Of a stretch of 64,000 nt of DNA, positions 1-11,198 are shown piece by piece. A program made the position numbers and the translations under genes. Numbering within the stretch: the first letter of the stretch is position 1; each line of letters starts with the position of its first letter. The notes below the pieces were generated by a model. The model was given only the letters and a program-made list of their open reading frames with translations. It was not told the origin of the DNA and ran no database searches. The stretch is from Spinacia oleracea (taxonomy: Eukaryota > Streptophyta > Magnoliopsida > Caryophyllales > Amaranthaceae): positions 72,221,671 through 72,285,670 of the forward strand of contig NC_079492.1 in NCBI RefSeq assembly GCF_020520425.1, in the 5' to 3' direction.

Positions 1-1296
1 ATCTCCTATAAAATAATGGATCTCAATCACCCTTTCATTTCAGCCAAAACTGCTATTTATAGAAACCTTCTAAGAATAGTAACTACCGTAAAAGGTAGTT
101 GTTAAAAGTGGCAAAGTCATAAAAGATAGAAACCTGTCAGAATTAGGTGTTGCACTCCAACATAAAAGAGATAGAATTTGACATAAAGTTAATACGCACT
201 AAAAGACTCGGATAAGTCTCAAAAGCTCCGTATTCTAAGAGTCCAAATCTGACAAAGAACTCGGCCCAGATCCCATTTTCAACGCCTGGATCTGGGCGCC
301 GAAATCTTCGGCGCCCAGCCCTGGTCGCTTAAAATTCCTGGGGCCGTTTTATCTCCGGATTCTTTTTGGATCCGTATCTTAAAATCTATCTTTCCACACA
401 CCCTTTTCCTATAAATACAGCCTCAAAACCGACGTGAAAAAAACACACAATTGCATAACCTGAGTATTGACTCTAGCCTTAAGCCTAAGCCTCACGCTGC
501 GAAATTGATCCAGCGTTCTGTCGCAATCGACCCAAAAGTCGAACAGAACGCATCCTGCCCCTTGTAGCTTGATGAATTAAGCTTAAATAATGAAACATTG
601 CTTGGAAACCCGAGATTCGTTAAATAAAAGGAGAAATAGCAAAGCCAAGTGGTTAGTTTTCTGAGAACCACAACGCACCTCTTAAGGGTGCGTTGTAATG
701 TGTCCCTCATATGATTTAATCGCTTTCATCACCCTTTTATAAAATTGTCAAACTATTAAATTGATTGATCTATCACGCCTAATAAGATAATACCTCGGAC
801 AATTGAATTATCATGCTAGGTACCTTAAATCAATCTAAATAAGATAATCACGACCGATTTAGTGTTATGTGTTGCATATTGCTAAATTCAATTCAGAATA
901 GTTTAATAGTTTAACGCATGTCCCTTCAATTATTTATGCTGAGCTGGTAAGGATAACCTGCCTCTAGAGTATTATCGATGAGCACTCCTCTCGGTAGCTA
1001 CAATCCCCCGAACTCTCAATCTCTTCCCTGCGGGTGTACGTTGAGCGATCCCCACACCAGGGATCACAAGGGAACCTATGGCCGTCGTGGTCGAACATAA
1101 TTGCACTCCCTTTATGTCACGATAATCGAGTTTTGTCAGTTTTTCTCATTGTCGTTAAAAACTGAATGGCGACTCCTATATTACTAGTCGATTGGGTGTA
1201 AACTCACAGGAAAACCAACTACACTTGATCTGACAACGTCACGCCCACGAGAGACGAGGTCACGCATTAGCCTCGTGCTTTTTCGACCCCCTCACA
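1..1296 (+). mobile_element. Ty3-gypsy LTR, cut by the window edge
   Basis: This segment matches by eye the LTR at 60364-61838. Both contain the run starting atctcctataaaataa (position 1 here, 60441 there), the shared middle around 900-1200 and 61440-61740, and the same end, ctttttcgaccccctcaca. About 77 bases are missing at the left because the window starts inside the LTR. The LTR ends at 1296, and the next bases belong to a copia pol gene on the other strand, so this gypsy copy landed in a copia element. Whether it is a solo LTR or the 3' LTR of a full element cannot be told from the window. Confidence 0.85.
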
Positions 1297-2774
1297 AGAG
1301 GGGGCTACACCAAGCTCACCAATGAAGTTCCTTAGAAAAATTGCTTCCTTTGCTGATTCATTTGCAGCAATGTATTCTGCTTCAGTTGTAAAATCCGCAA
1401 TATTGTTTTTCTTAGCACTTTTCTAGCTTACTACACCTCCGTTGAGGCAGAAGATGAACCGACTATGATTTAAAATCATCTTTGTCAGTTTGGAATCTTG
1501 CGTCCATATAACCATTTACAATCAATTCATCATCTCCACCATAGACTAAGAAATCATCCTTATGCCTTTTTCTGGTACTTAAGAATGTTCTTGGCAGCAG
1601 TACAATGTGCCTCACCGGGGTCTTATTGGTATCTCTTCGTAGCACTTGGTGCATACGAAACATCCAGGCGTGTACGTATGATAGCATACATTATTGACCA
1701 AATCAATGATTCATATGATATCTCACTCATTATTCTTCGCTCATCTGATGTCTTTAGTCACTGAGTCTTGCTAAGAGTTATTCCATGAGACATGAGGAAG
1801 TGTGATCTAGTATGGCCCGACATCATTTTGAATCTTCGACTTCAAACTCCGTCTTGAAAATGAATTGAACCTTCTTACTTGAACTTCAATATGGGAGACG
1901 CCATTTTCATCAAATAGAAATTGCAATATTTAAATAACTATCGTAATTATTACAATATGTTAACGGTACACAGGTCGTATTCAAATAAAACTTATGTTGC
2001 TTTAGACCATATTTTACATTAAAATTAATGGTTCGCATACCATATTTTCTATCCTACTTGGGCCATACTAGTCACTTTTCGCAACCTGCAAAACAATATA
2101 TATGCAATCTATACCATTCACCCATTCATTTATCAATGAATGGCCCACTTAGCAAGTTAGTAGAAATAAACAACACATAATATTTGAAACAACAGGCTTA
2201 AGAATCTACCAATTATTTGACCTTATTAAGGCGCTTGGCCGGCCTTGTGCTCTCCATGGGCCGTGTTGCACGCGGTCCTTTGCTCCGTGCTTCCGGCTCA
2301 TGGATCGAACTTCGTGTTTCCGATGTGATTTCTGATTCTGGTAATATTTCCGACTTAAACAATATTTCTGTTTTCGGTAATATTTCCGATTCCAGCAATA
2401 TTTTCATTGTGGTAATATTTCCGTTTCCAGTAATATCTTTTGTTTCAGACAAATATTCTCGTCTTTGCCTTTTGATGGTTTGTTCATCTCCCACTGAAAC
2501 CAACATCCATCATTTCTGATAATCCATTATTGGAGTACTTACTGAGTATTATATACACTAAATACTTGATTCGTTCACGTACTATTTGTGTGACCCTACG
2601 GGTTCATTCAAGAGTAAATTGTGGCATTAATAATGTTAATTTCACTTGAACTAAAGCGACATCTAGCTAGGCATTTAGATCTCACTGAATAATTATCTTG
2701 CTTAATTAATTCTGAACCGTATTTATTAGAATTCGCATTAAATGCAAATTTGGAGCAAGGACATATATCCTTCA
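1297..2774 (-). mobile_element. Doubly deleted Ty1-copia remnant
   Basis: Three pieces of the family represented by elements A and B are fused here in minus orientation. 1297-1795 is the RT/RNase H end of pol; the 74-residue frame at 1463-1687 includes KRHKDDFLVYGGDDELIV, also present in A and B. 1796-2215 matches the leader around 40290-40690, including the tatggcccgac and cattcacccattcat stretches. 2216-2774 is part of an LTR with the repeated aatatttccg motif, ending in ccttca, the family's LTR terminus in this orientation. Two internal deletions joined the pieces. It is non-coding and older than A and B, judged by its mismatches and gaps. Confidence 0.8.
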
Positions 2775-2868
2775 TGTTCAAATATGATTAAATGTTTTTA
2801 CATATCTTGCACATATATCCTTCATGTTCAAATATGATTAAATGTTTTTACATATCTTGCACATATAT
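2761..2868. repeat. 50-bp direct duplication across an LTR end
   Basis: Bases 2761-2810 are repeated exactly at 2811-2860, followed by eight bases of a third copy. The unit contains the last 14 bases of the copia LTR (acatatatccttca) plus about 36 bases of flank, so the duplication arose after the element inserted. Confidence 0.9.
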
Positions 2869-4301
2869 GTACTTAGCATTTTTTCTATTCCGTATTCCTT
2901 TTTGTTTTGCCTTTGTCCTATTCATTTTATGATGAATAGATTTGCAGGAACTTGATGATTAATGTGGCATCTTCATATGCGGACTTGTAAGAGAGAATAA
3001 CCTAGGCAGGGTTTCATTTTATGTTGAATTTTATTTATTAAGGTTTTAAATACTCAATTACATTATATTGATAATAAAAGAGTGTGATTTGAGTTTTCGC
3101 TGCATTGTTTGGAGTTAGGTTAGCCTTTAACGTTATCACGTGGCGGTAATACTCCTAAGTTTCTCTAAATGTTGGTTTTATTAAACATAATATTAATTTT
3201 TAAAAGAGAGGAATTTGGGGGTGTTACAAATATAGTCAACAGAAGAGAATCACACCTTAACTAGTTAACGTCATTGGAATGTTTTTAAGGATTTATTCAT
3301 AAATTTGTTCAAGATTTTTCCTTTTCGTAACTCTCTTTACACAGGAAAAATAATTAGACTGGATTCAAAAGGACCTATATTCTTCTTCTTTTTGTCCATT
3401 GTCACCCACCCCATAAAATATGAATACAAAATAAAATCTTATGAAATTCACAAATGAAAAATCCAATAAATCTTCAAATTACATAATGATGACTGACCTA
3501 AAAACCCAGAGTAGTCTCAAAAATTTTGAAAGCCCCGTACAAAAAAATAATAACTTATAAGGCCCCTTAATATAAAAATATTTGTATTTTCCAATAGCAC
3601 AAATATGTAGTATTGTTATTACTTACTCCATATGTCATAATTGCCTGAGTTCGTTTTTGTTATGAGAAACTTTCCCAATGTTTATTTTTATCATAAAAAT
3701 AAGCATTTCATAACATTGGTAACGTAGCAAGAAATGACCAAAAAAAAAAGCAATAAACCAAAATACGCGATATCTCTCTATTAATAAATTTATTTGAACT
3801 CTTCTGAAATTACATAAAGTAATCCATTAAATTTTGAATAAAACCTCATTGCTACACATCTTAAAATCTTATGAAATTAAATAAAGTAATCTATCCGATT
3901 TAAATAAAATCAGGGAAAGAACCTCATTGTTACTTAATCAAAGTAATAAAGCATAAATAAATACATGCTTTAACAAAATCCAAGTTCATAAGATATTTAG
4001 CTTTTGGGAAAGATAGTGAATAATTAAGGGAGTAGAATGAAAAGGTCTAAAATAAATTTATTGTGTAAAATGCTTCTTGAAAAGTTATGTAATTAATTTT
4101 GATATATTAGGATGAAATTTCATTGTAAAGAAGGAAAAAATTAGAAAACTTATTGTTGTTTTACGGAGTAGTTTCTATAATTAAGAAACTTTGGAGCAAA
4201 GAGAGAAAGAGTGAGGGTAGTTCTGTCAACCACTATTTTTAAGAGCATTCTGAATTTTTTGAAAAAACGTTATAGGGGCATGACGATCATTACTCTGTTT
4301 C
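2869..4301. other. AT-rich intergenic DNA, no gene seen
   Basis: No reading frame of useful length and no recognisable domain was found. The stretch is AT-rich with short local duplications, for example two similar runs of acataaagtaat and aaataaagtaat between 3810 and 3900. I see no tRNA and no clear transposon termini. Confidence 0.6.
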
Positions 4302-4687
4302 AAAGGGACATCTCTTAACCATCTTTGTATAATAACCATGGTAAGTGTAGTTTATTACATATGGAGAGAACGAAATCAACGTAAATTTGCAAACTGTCGA
4401 ATGGAGGCTGACGAGTTGTGTAGGCAAATTCTGATTGATGTTTTAAGTAGGTGTTATTGCATTAAGAAACTCCAAAATGTTGGAGGGTTGTTTGGTTAGG
4501 CAGGCTCTTGTAAGGTTCTTTTGTACAATTCTTGGTGGGGGAGCCTTCCTATAACGGTTGTCCTATTAAGTATTGTTTGTGTTTCTTGTTGTGTTTTGTG
4601 TTTTTTAAGTGTCTGTATGGGTTGTACTATGTTCTTACTTTTGGTTAATAATATTTTTCCATTTACCAAAAAAAGGGGCATCTCTTA
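4302..4687 (+). mobile_element. 5'-truncated LINE (L1-type) 3' end
   Basis: The insert of about 355 bases lies between near-perfect 16-base direct repeats, aaagggacatctctta at 4302-4317 and aaaggggcatctctta at 4672-4687 (one mismatch). The start reads in frame as VYYIWRERNQRKFANCRM and ends at a stop near 4497, which is the typical C-terminus of plant L1 ORF2. A T-rich 3' UTR and a short A-run before the second repeat follow. TSDs of this length, 5' truncation and an A-rich tail are hallmarks of target-primed reverse transcription. It is a dead-on-arrival copy with no catalytic domain left. Confidence 0.8.
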
Positions 4688-4810
4688 CTTTCAAAAGGGT
4701 TAGGATACTTTTGATCTCCAATATGCTACCCCACTCATTCTCTCCTCTATTTTCGTAGTTGTTTTTACAAACAATAACCACAAAGAAATCATTTGTGAAA
4801 ACAATAATTT

Positions 4811-6690
4811 TTGTGAATAGGTGAATTAAATCCTTAATAGAGGATTAATATAGTTGGGTTTACTAATTATGAAAAGAAGAATTGAAGGAAGAAAAGAAAC
4901 AAAGTAATTTGCTTCTTATGTACTGTGCGCACGCACAGCCTAACGACGTGCACACACAGATTTCACAGGAGTTCTTGGAAGGTTTCTACCTATTTTGTGC
5001 GCTCCCACAAATATTTTGTGGTTCCTTCATATACTTACTTCTATATGTAGATGACATGTTGGTGGCTTGTAAGCACTTGATTGAGATTGACAACTTGAAG
5101 AAGTTGCTACGAAATGAGTTTGATATGAAAGATCTTTGAGAATCCAAGAAGATTCTTGGCATGGAGATCAAGAGAGATAGGAGCTCGGGATTATTGTACC
5201 TTAGTCAAAGGAGGTACATAGAAAGGTTTCTTGAGCGCTTCTCCATGATGCATGAAAAACCGTGTCCACTCCAATAAGTGCTCACTTTAAGCTCTCAAGT
5301 CCTCAATCAAGAGAAGAAGAGGAAGTTATGGCTCACATTCCATATACTAGTGCAGTTGAAAGTGTGATGTATATCATGGTATGTTATAAGCCGGATATTG
5401 CTCATGCCGTGAGCATGGTGAGTCGCTTTATGGCGAATCCGGGAAGAGTTCATTGGGAAGCCGTAAAGTGGTTGTTGAGGTATTCGAAGGGTACCTCAAA
5501 CATTTGTCTTGAGTTTGTAAGAGATGCAAATTGTACTTGAAGGCTTTTGTGATTCGGGTTACGGAGGTGATATGGATTATCGGATATCGACTTCGGGGTA
5601 TGTGTTTACCTTGGGTGGTACGGCGGTAAGTTGGCAATCGTCGCTACAAGATGTTGTAGCACTTTCAGCTACGGAAGTCGAGTTCATGGCAATTACCGAG
5701 GCATTCAAAGAGGCAAAGTGGCTAAATGGTCTTGTAAGAGAGGTTATTCCAAGTTCAAAGTTGGTTTGTGTGTTTTGTGATAGTCACAGTGCAATTTATT
5801 TGTCAAAGAACCAAAACACATTCTACAATAGAATGAAACACATTGATGTGAATTACAATTTCGTTCGAGACAAGCTAAGGAAAAGGAGCTTGGTCTTGGA
5901 AAAGATTGGTACTGAGGACAATCCCGCGGACATGTTGACAAAGCCATTGCCAACCACTAAGTTCACTTTGTGCGTGGACTTAGTTGGTTCTACTCCATTC
6001 TCGAAGTGAGCCCCAAGGGGGTATGTTAGAGGGGGGAAGCTTGTTGTGTATTACTCAAGGTTGAGGAGTGTGAAGAATTTAATTCAAGGTGGAGAATTGT
6101 TGTGAATAGGTGAATTATATCCTTAATGGAGGATTAATATAGTTGGGTTTACTAATTACGCAAAGAAGAATTGAAGGAAGAAAATAAATGAATCAATTTG
6201 CTTCTTTTGTACTATGCGCACACACAGATTTCACATGAGTTCCTGGAAGGTTTCTGCCTATTTTGTGTGCCCCGACAACAGATTTGTTCCCTCGCATAAG
6301 TAGAGTTGTGCGCCCCCCCCCCCAACAGGGTTGTGCGCGCGTACAACTGACCGGGTCTCTTCTCGCCGTTTGTTTTGGGCTACGTGGGCTTTTCTACTTC
6401 ATTGATCTAATTTTTCTTTGGTACTATATATACCAACTAAACCTATTTTCGATTTGTGTGGTGGGTTTATAAGTGAGACAAACACATAAACACAAGAGAG
6501 TTAGAGAGAGAAAGTAAATCTAAACTCATTCTCACACCATTTCTACTTGTAATACCTCCTTATAGTTCGAAGTGATTAATACAAGCATTAATCTCCCTCC
6601 CCAAAAGTGGATGTATCTCATTTATGAGTGAACAACTATAAATTTGGTGTTCTTTGTTTGAGTATTTATTATTTTTCATTTATTTCCCAA
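4811..6690 (+). mobile_element. Internally deleted Tork/Tnt1-like Ty1-copia element
   Basis: Two direct repeats flank a pol remnant. The left LTR piece (about 4811-5010) and the right LTR (from about 6099) both carry tgtgaataggtgaatt, then ggattaatatagttgggttt and the bases up to cctattttgtg. The left LTR is fused to pol near 5011, so gag, protease, integrase and most of the reverse transcriptase are gone. A purine-rich stretch, aaggtggagaa, just before 6099 fits a polypurine tract. The right LTR edge near 6690 is approximate because I could not define a TSD. Confidence 0.75.
5016..6009 (+). pseudogene. Copia pol remnant: RT C-terminus and RNase H
   Basis: The frame begins near the RT active-site motif YVDD (LLLYVDDMLVACKH) and continues through LRNEFDMKDL to a TGA near 5137. 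After frame changes it resumes as PYTSAVESVMYIMVCYKPDI and then as the RNase H domain at 5524-6009. That domain keeps the acidic residues in FCDSGYGGD, SATEVEF and CDSHSAI and ends with the family-typical TEDNPADMLTKPLP. At least one nonsense codon and two frameshifts interrupt it, so no functional enzyme can be made. The sequence is unlike the pol of elements A and B; TEDNPADMLTKPLP and the 3' PPT suggest the Tork/Tnt1 side of copia, which is an inference. Confidence 0.8.
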
Positions 6691-7602
6691 CTAGAAAACC
6701 ACAAATCAAAATCTTTCGATCTTTATTGAATTAATACGGCATTAGTACATAACAATAACCGTAAAAAGCTCAATGAAATGAAGGTTGTGTATATCAATAT
6801 TTTTACCATTTAAGAAAATATTACCAATGCCTTGCTCATGATTTGTTATTGATTTTGAGTCTTGAATACATTATTTATTTTAGTTGTTAAAAAAAAAATA
6901 CCAATCTCTGGTTTGTGAATGTACAAACTTCAGAGTGGTGTCAATTATGAGGACAATCACAATGTTTCTTCTGTATCGGGGTGACGCGAAATCGTTTTCA
7001 GTACGATCGTTGGGTTTATCGTTGTTATTTTTGTTTGAAGGGGGGATTAGTGGTGATTTGGTGATGTGATATGTTACATTTAAGGTATATCGTTGAGATG
7101 TCACACAAAATGGCGTTGAACTAACAAACTACTTGTAATAAAAACAATGAACACGTAGATCAATAATTAATAAGAATTGAGTAATTAAAAGTAGCCCAAT
7201 TTCGATGTTGATCATTGACACTTTATCTTTTCTTGGAAGCTAGCTCGAACTAATTAATGTGCCGGTGAAACATATCAAAATACTACTTTTTAAGAGTGAT
7301 TACTTTGAATTCCCAACTGTCAACCGTTAAATAATGTGGGTGCGAGTCATATTGTTAGCTAGAACAGAAGTTTGGGACCATCTCTCTAATCAACTTCTCT
7401 ACATTGTCGTATCTTGTTCTCATGTTAAAACAAGATAAACTAAGTAACTGGAGTAGCTGGACTAATTAATTTGTGCTAGGTGCTGGTTCAGTAGGGTTTC
7501 TTTTTCTTACCTATTAAGGGATACACTTGGTCGGGTACGGGTATTAAGAAGAAGAATTGAATGAAATAAAGTAATAAAACAAGTGGGGGTAGCAATCCGT
7601 GG
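6691..7602. other. Intergenic, nothing recognised
   Basis: The stretch is AT-rich, with no domain-bearing reading frame, no tandem repeat and no transposon termini that I could pair. Confidence 0.5.
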
Positions 7603-8098
7603 ACTATGGACCATGGTGCACAGTGATGATGGTGCACCAAAAGAACATATGTGCATAAGCAAAAGAACATGACACTACGACAAAAGAACATGCGTTATAA
7701 TATTTCACTTTTTTGTTATAAAAAATAATATATTATTTTCACTATTTATTAAAAATATAAATAAAAAATATATTCATGTTCTTTTCACGTAACCAGATGT
7801 TCTTTTAATTATATCCTAGTGTTCTTAAGGTGCACCATGACTATGGACCATGGTGCACAATGAGCATGGTGCACCAAAAGATCATATGTGCATACATAAA
7901 AGAACATGATACTACGACAAAAGAACATGCGGTATAATATTTCACTTTTCTGTTATAAAAAATAATATATTATTTCACTATTTATTAAAAATATAAATAA
8001 AAAATTACTCATGTTCTTTTCACGTAACTATATGTTTTTTTAATTATATACTAGTGTTCTTAAGGTGCACCATGCTCACCGTGCACCATTGTCCACCT
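7603..8098. repeat. Dimeric inverted-end repeat (MITE-like)
   Basis: A unit of about 237 bases occurs twice in direct order. It starts at actatggaccatggtgcaca (7603 and 7840) and ends in gttcttaaggtgcaccatg. Each unit has inverted ends (ggtgcaccaaaagaacat against atgttctttt...ttaaggtgcacc). The whole block has inverted outer ends, with ggtgcacagtgatgatggtgcacc on the left matching the complement of the right end near 8058-8090. This is the layout of two MITEs sharing a central terminus. The superfamily is not assigned because no TSD was found. Confidence 0.7.
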
Positions 8099-8658
8099 TC
8101 TAAATTGCGGGGGTTGGGTAGATATTTTAATAAGTAAAACAAGTGCGGACCATGTCATTTTAGGAATGGGTGGTGGGATGTAGTTCTGAAATTATTTGTT
8201 TAATAGGGTGGTGGGACATAAGATTTATTAGATAGATTATTTAATTAGATGGTGGGTTGAAAAGTTACTAAAAATGGCAAGTGTATCTCTTAAATAAATA
8301 CAGCCGAAAAAGGCAAGTGTATCCCTTAAATAAATACGGAGGGAGTATAAGACGGATACAAATTTACCATTAAATACATAAAAGCTAACACAATATTATG
8401 TAAAAGTAGTATTTACTTTTAGTGATAAATATTTTCTTTCTAATTAAGGCCCCATTTAGTTTACCTTATTTCTCCTTATCTGGTTTGGTATGATCTTATT
8501 TGAACTTATTTTTTCTGATCTGATCTGATTTGAACTTATTTTTTCTGATCTGATTTGAGCTGGTCTGATCTGATTTTTCAAAATTAAGTTTAAACAAAAA
8601 TCTACATTAATTAATATTAACCGACTTACATGTAAAATAAATGTTACACAAATTTATA

Positions 8659-9000
8659 CTCCCTCCGTTCCTAAATACGTGTCCAGTTCCCATAAATAGC
8701 GTTCCCTTATAAGTGTCAAGTTTCCATTTTTGGACATACACCTTTCCCACTTTTTCATACACTTTTCCCACTTTTCCCACTTTTCTATAAATCATTATTA
8801 CTTTTTCTTTCACATTTTACACTTTTACCACTTTTCAATCACCACATCCACTTTTATATATACTTTATTAATAAACAATTATCTACTTTTTCCTTTCCCC
8901 AAAAAAAAACATTCTGAATCATTAACTCTTACACATCATCCAATTTTATTAATTACCGTGTAAATGTCCAAGGTGGACACGTATTTAGGAACGGGGGGAG
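8659..9000. mobile_element. Stowaway MITE nested in the Harbinger-like element
   Basis: 342 bp with TIRs beginning ctccctccgttcctaaat and ending atttaggaacggggggag, flanked by TA at 8657-8658 and 9001-9002. The ends match the Stowaway (Tc1/mariner) consensus CTCCCTCCGT. The 77-residue frame inside is a T/C-rich chance reading frame. Confidence 0.9.
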
Positions 9001-9049
9001 TAATATTGTTATTATTTATTTGACTTTGCTCATGATTTAACTATTCCTT

Positions 9050-9985
9050 ATATTAGATAGACCTAGACATGATCTAGATAGAGGGGTTATAATTTGGACA
9101 TATCAGTTCTGATCTGGATATGATCTGTACAGATTGATTTTGATTTGAGGATGATATGTACAAATTTGGTTCTGATCTGGAGATGTCGGTTCTAATATGG
9201 ACATGATCAATAAAGATCTGGACATGATCTATACAGAGAAGTTTGATCTGGACATGATCTGTACAGACAAGTTCTGATTTGGACGACATGATCTAGACAG
9301 ATCAGTTTTGATCGAAATAGATCGGTTCAAATTCGGACATGATATGGACATATGGTTTTGATATGGACTTGATCTTGACAAATCAGTACAGATTTTAGAC
9401 ATGATCTAGATAGATCGATGCGAATATATGGGTTCTGATCTTCACGTATGGGTTCTGATCTGGACAAATCGGTTCTAATCTGGACATGATCTTTGTATAT
9501 CAATTTTGATCTAGACATGATCTATACAAATCAGATCAATTATGATCTGGACATGATTTATACAAATCAGTTCTGGTCTGGACATGATCTGTACAGATCA
9601 GTTCTGTTTTGGCCATGATCTTTATAGACTAATCTGTACAAATCAATTCTGATATGGACATGATCTTTGCAGATCAATTCTGATTTGAACATAACCTGTA
9701 CAGAGTCGATATCTAGACCAGTTCTAATCTGGACATATCAATTCTGATCTGGACATGATCTGTACAAATTAGTTCTGGTCTAAACATATTGGTTATGTAA
9801 GGATCGGTTCTGATCTAGAAAAGATCTTTGCAGTTCTGAACATGATCTGGATATTATGTGATCATATCGGTTCTGGTTTGGATATATAATGGTTCTGATC
9901 TGTAAAAATTACTTCTGATATGGACATGATCTGATCATATCGTTTCTGATCTGAACTTAATGGTTTTAATTTGGACGTACATGAT
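9050..9985. repeat. Degenerate minisatellite of gatctggacatgatctg units
   Basis: Irregular copies of a unit of roughly 30-45 bases built from gatctggacatgatctg, tacagatcagttct and related words fill this interval. Copies differ by substitutions and short gaps. The short minus-strand frames here consist of repeated HVQI/SRSEL words and are not genes. Confidence 0.8.
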
Positions 9986-10121
9986 GAATTTGAATATTTT
10001 GGTTAATGTTTTTTTATGCCTTAAATAATAGATTTTAATTGCATCGACAACAACATTCTGTTTTTATTAAAGCAATAATATTAATAAAATAATAGTAATA
10101 ATAACAATGATATAAATATAT

Positions 10122-10124
10122 ACC

Positions 10125-10203
<79 letters not shown>
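10122..10203. repeat. (AAT)n microsatellite
   Basis: About 27 near-perfect aat triplets in a row, just inside the right terminus of the Harbinger-like element. Confidence 0.95.
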
Positions 10204-10680
10204 TATGGTCTGGTCTGATCTGAACTTATTTTTTCTGATCTGATCTGATCTGATTAAATCTGAAATAAGTAATAAGGTCCTGAAATAAGGCGAACTAAAC
10301 AGGGCCTAAAACATCCTTTCAAAATCACTTATAATGTGTAAAGATAACCATTTTACCTTTAAAAAGTTTATCCATAAAATACAATTTTATAATATAGAAG
10401 TTAATCAAAACATGTTAAAAGTAACTGAGTATTAAAAAATGGGTAAAAGACTAAAAGTTACTCAATATACAATAAATTTATTGTATACCAAGTGCGCGCA
10501 AACCTGTTAATTATACTTCGCATATTTTGTGTGCTGCATGAAGATTTTGGGAGTGGGCGATGCCTCGAGTTGTACATACTCCCACTATCCGTAAGTCTTT
10601 CATATTTAAGGTTGAGGGTTCAAAGCAGTGACATATCACTGGAAAATGAGTGGTCGGGGTTTTTAACCTCTTATTATATA

Positions 10681-10935
10681 CTACATCTGTTTCTGAAAGT
10701 TCTTTACGCTTTGAAAAATGTGTCAAAAGTATGAAAAATTTTACCATAATTTCTCACTATTATGTACATCAAAACGTTACATGTAAGATCTTGTTAGATT
10801 GGTTTCGGTATGCATTTACAGAATATCAACTGTTTATAATTTTTTTACATACAAAATTTGATCTATTAGTAATTAAATATTACATTGAAGTCCGTGCAAA
10901 TAGTAACTGTAAATAACTTTATGAAACGGAGGTAG
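10681..10935. mobile_element. Stowaway-like MITE
   Basis: 255 bp bounded by TA dinucleotides (10679-10680 and 10936-10937). The left end, ctacatctgtttctgaaagtt, is the inverted complement, with a few mismatches, of the right end aactttatgaaacggaggtag. No coding capacity. Confidence 0.7.
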
Positions 10936-11059
10936 TACATTATCGTCGATAATTTTTCATTGAAGAATGCCGACTTCACGGCTAAAACTTGTTCTAGTCA
11001 CATTCTAATCAATAATTATTCTACTTACGATCTTTAAATAATACGGTTGATTCAACCTG

Positions 11060-11066
11060 TATAAAT
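11060..11066 (+). promoter_or_regulatory. Candidate TATA box of the GDSL gene
   Basis: tataaat lies 133 bases upstream of the ATG at 11199. That leaves room for a start site about 30 bases downstream and a 5' UTR of about 100 bases. It is supported by position and sequence only. Confidence 0.4.
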
Positions 11067-11198
11067 GAGACCAAATCACATGGAATATATTACATAATAT
11101 CTTTCAACTTAAACTCCAACTTTAGAGGAAAAGATCGTTCATTTTTTTTTTAATTATTATTATTTTATTACTATCTACTTTACTAGGAAGTAGGAACC

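Larger units (their letters stand above)
8448..10306. mobile_element. PIF/Harbinger (Tourist)-like non-autonomous element
   Basis: Its termini are inverted repeats: ggccccatttagtttacc on the left and ggcgaactaaacagggcc on the right. They are flanked by the trinucleotide TAA at 8445-8447 and 10307-10309. The TAA/TTA TSD and G-rich ends fit Tourist-like PIF/Harbinger elements. Inside the left end is a run of tctgatctgat, mirrored by the right end. There is no transposase frame; the interior is a Stowaway insertion, a degenerate minisatellite and an AAT microsatellite. A 215-bp relative with the same ends lies at 27742-27956. Confidence 0.7.

Noticed and set aside
8325..8352. Stowaway-like right end (aaatacggagggagta)
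   Set aside because: No convincing left partner was seen; probably a truncated remnant.
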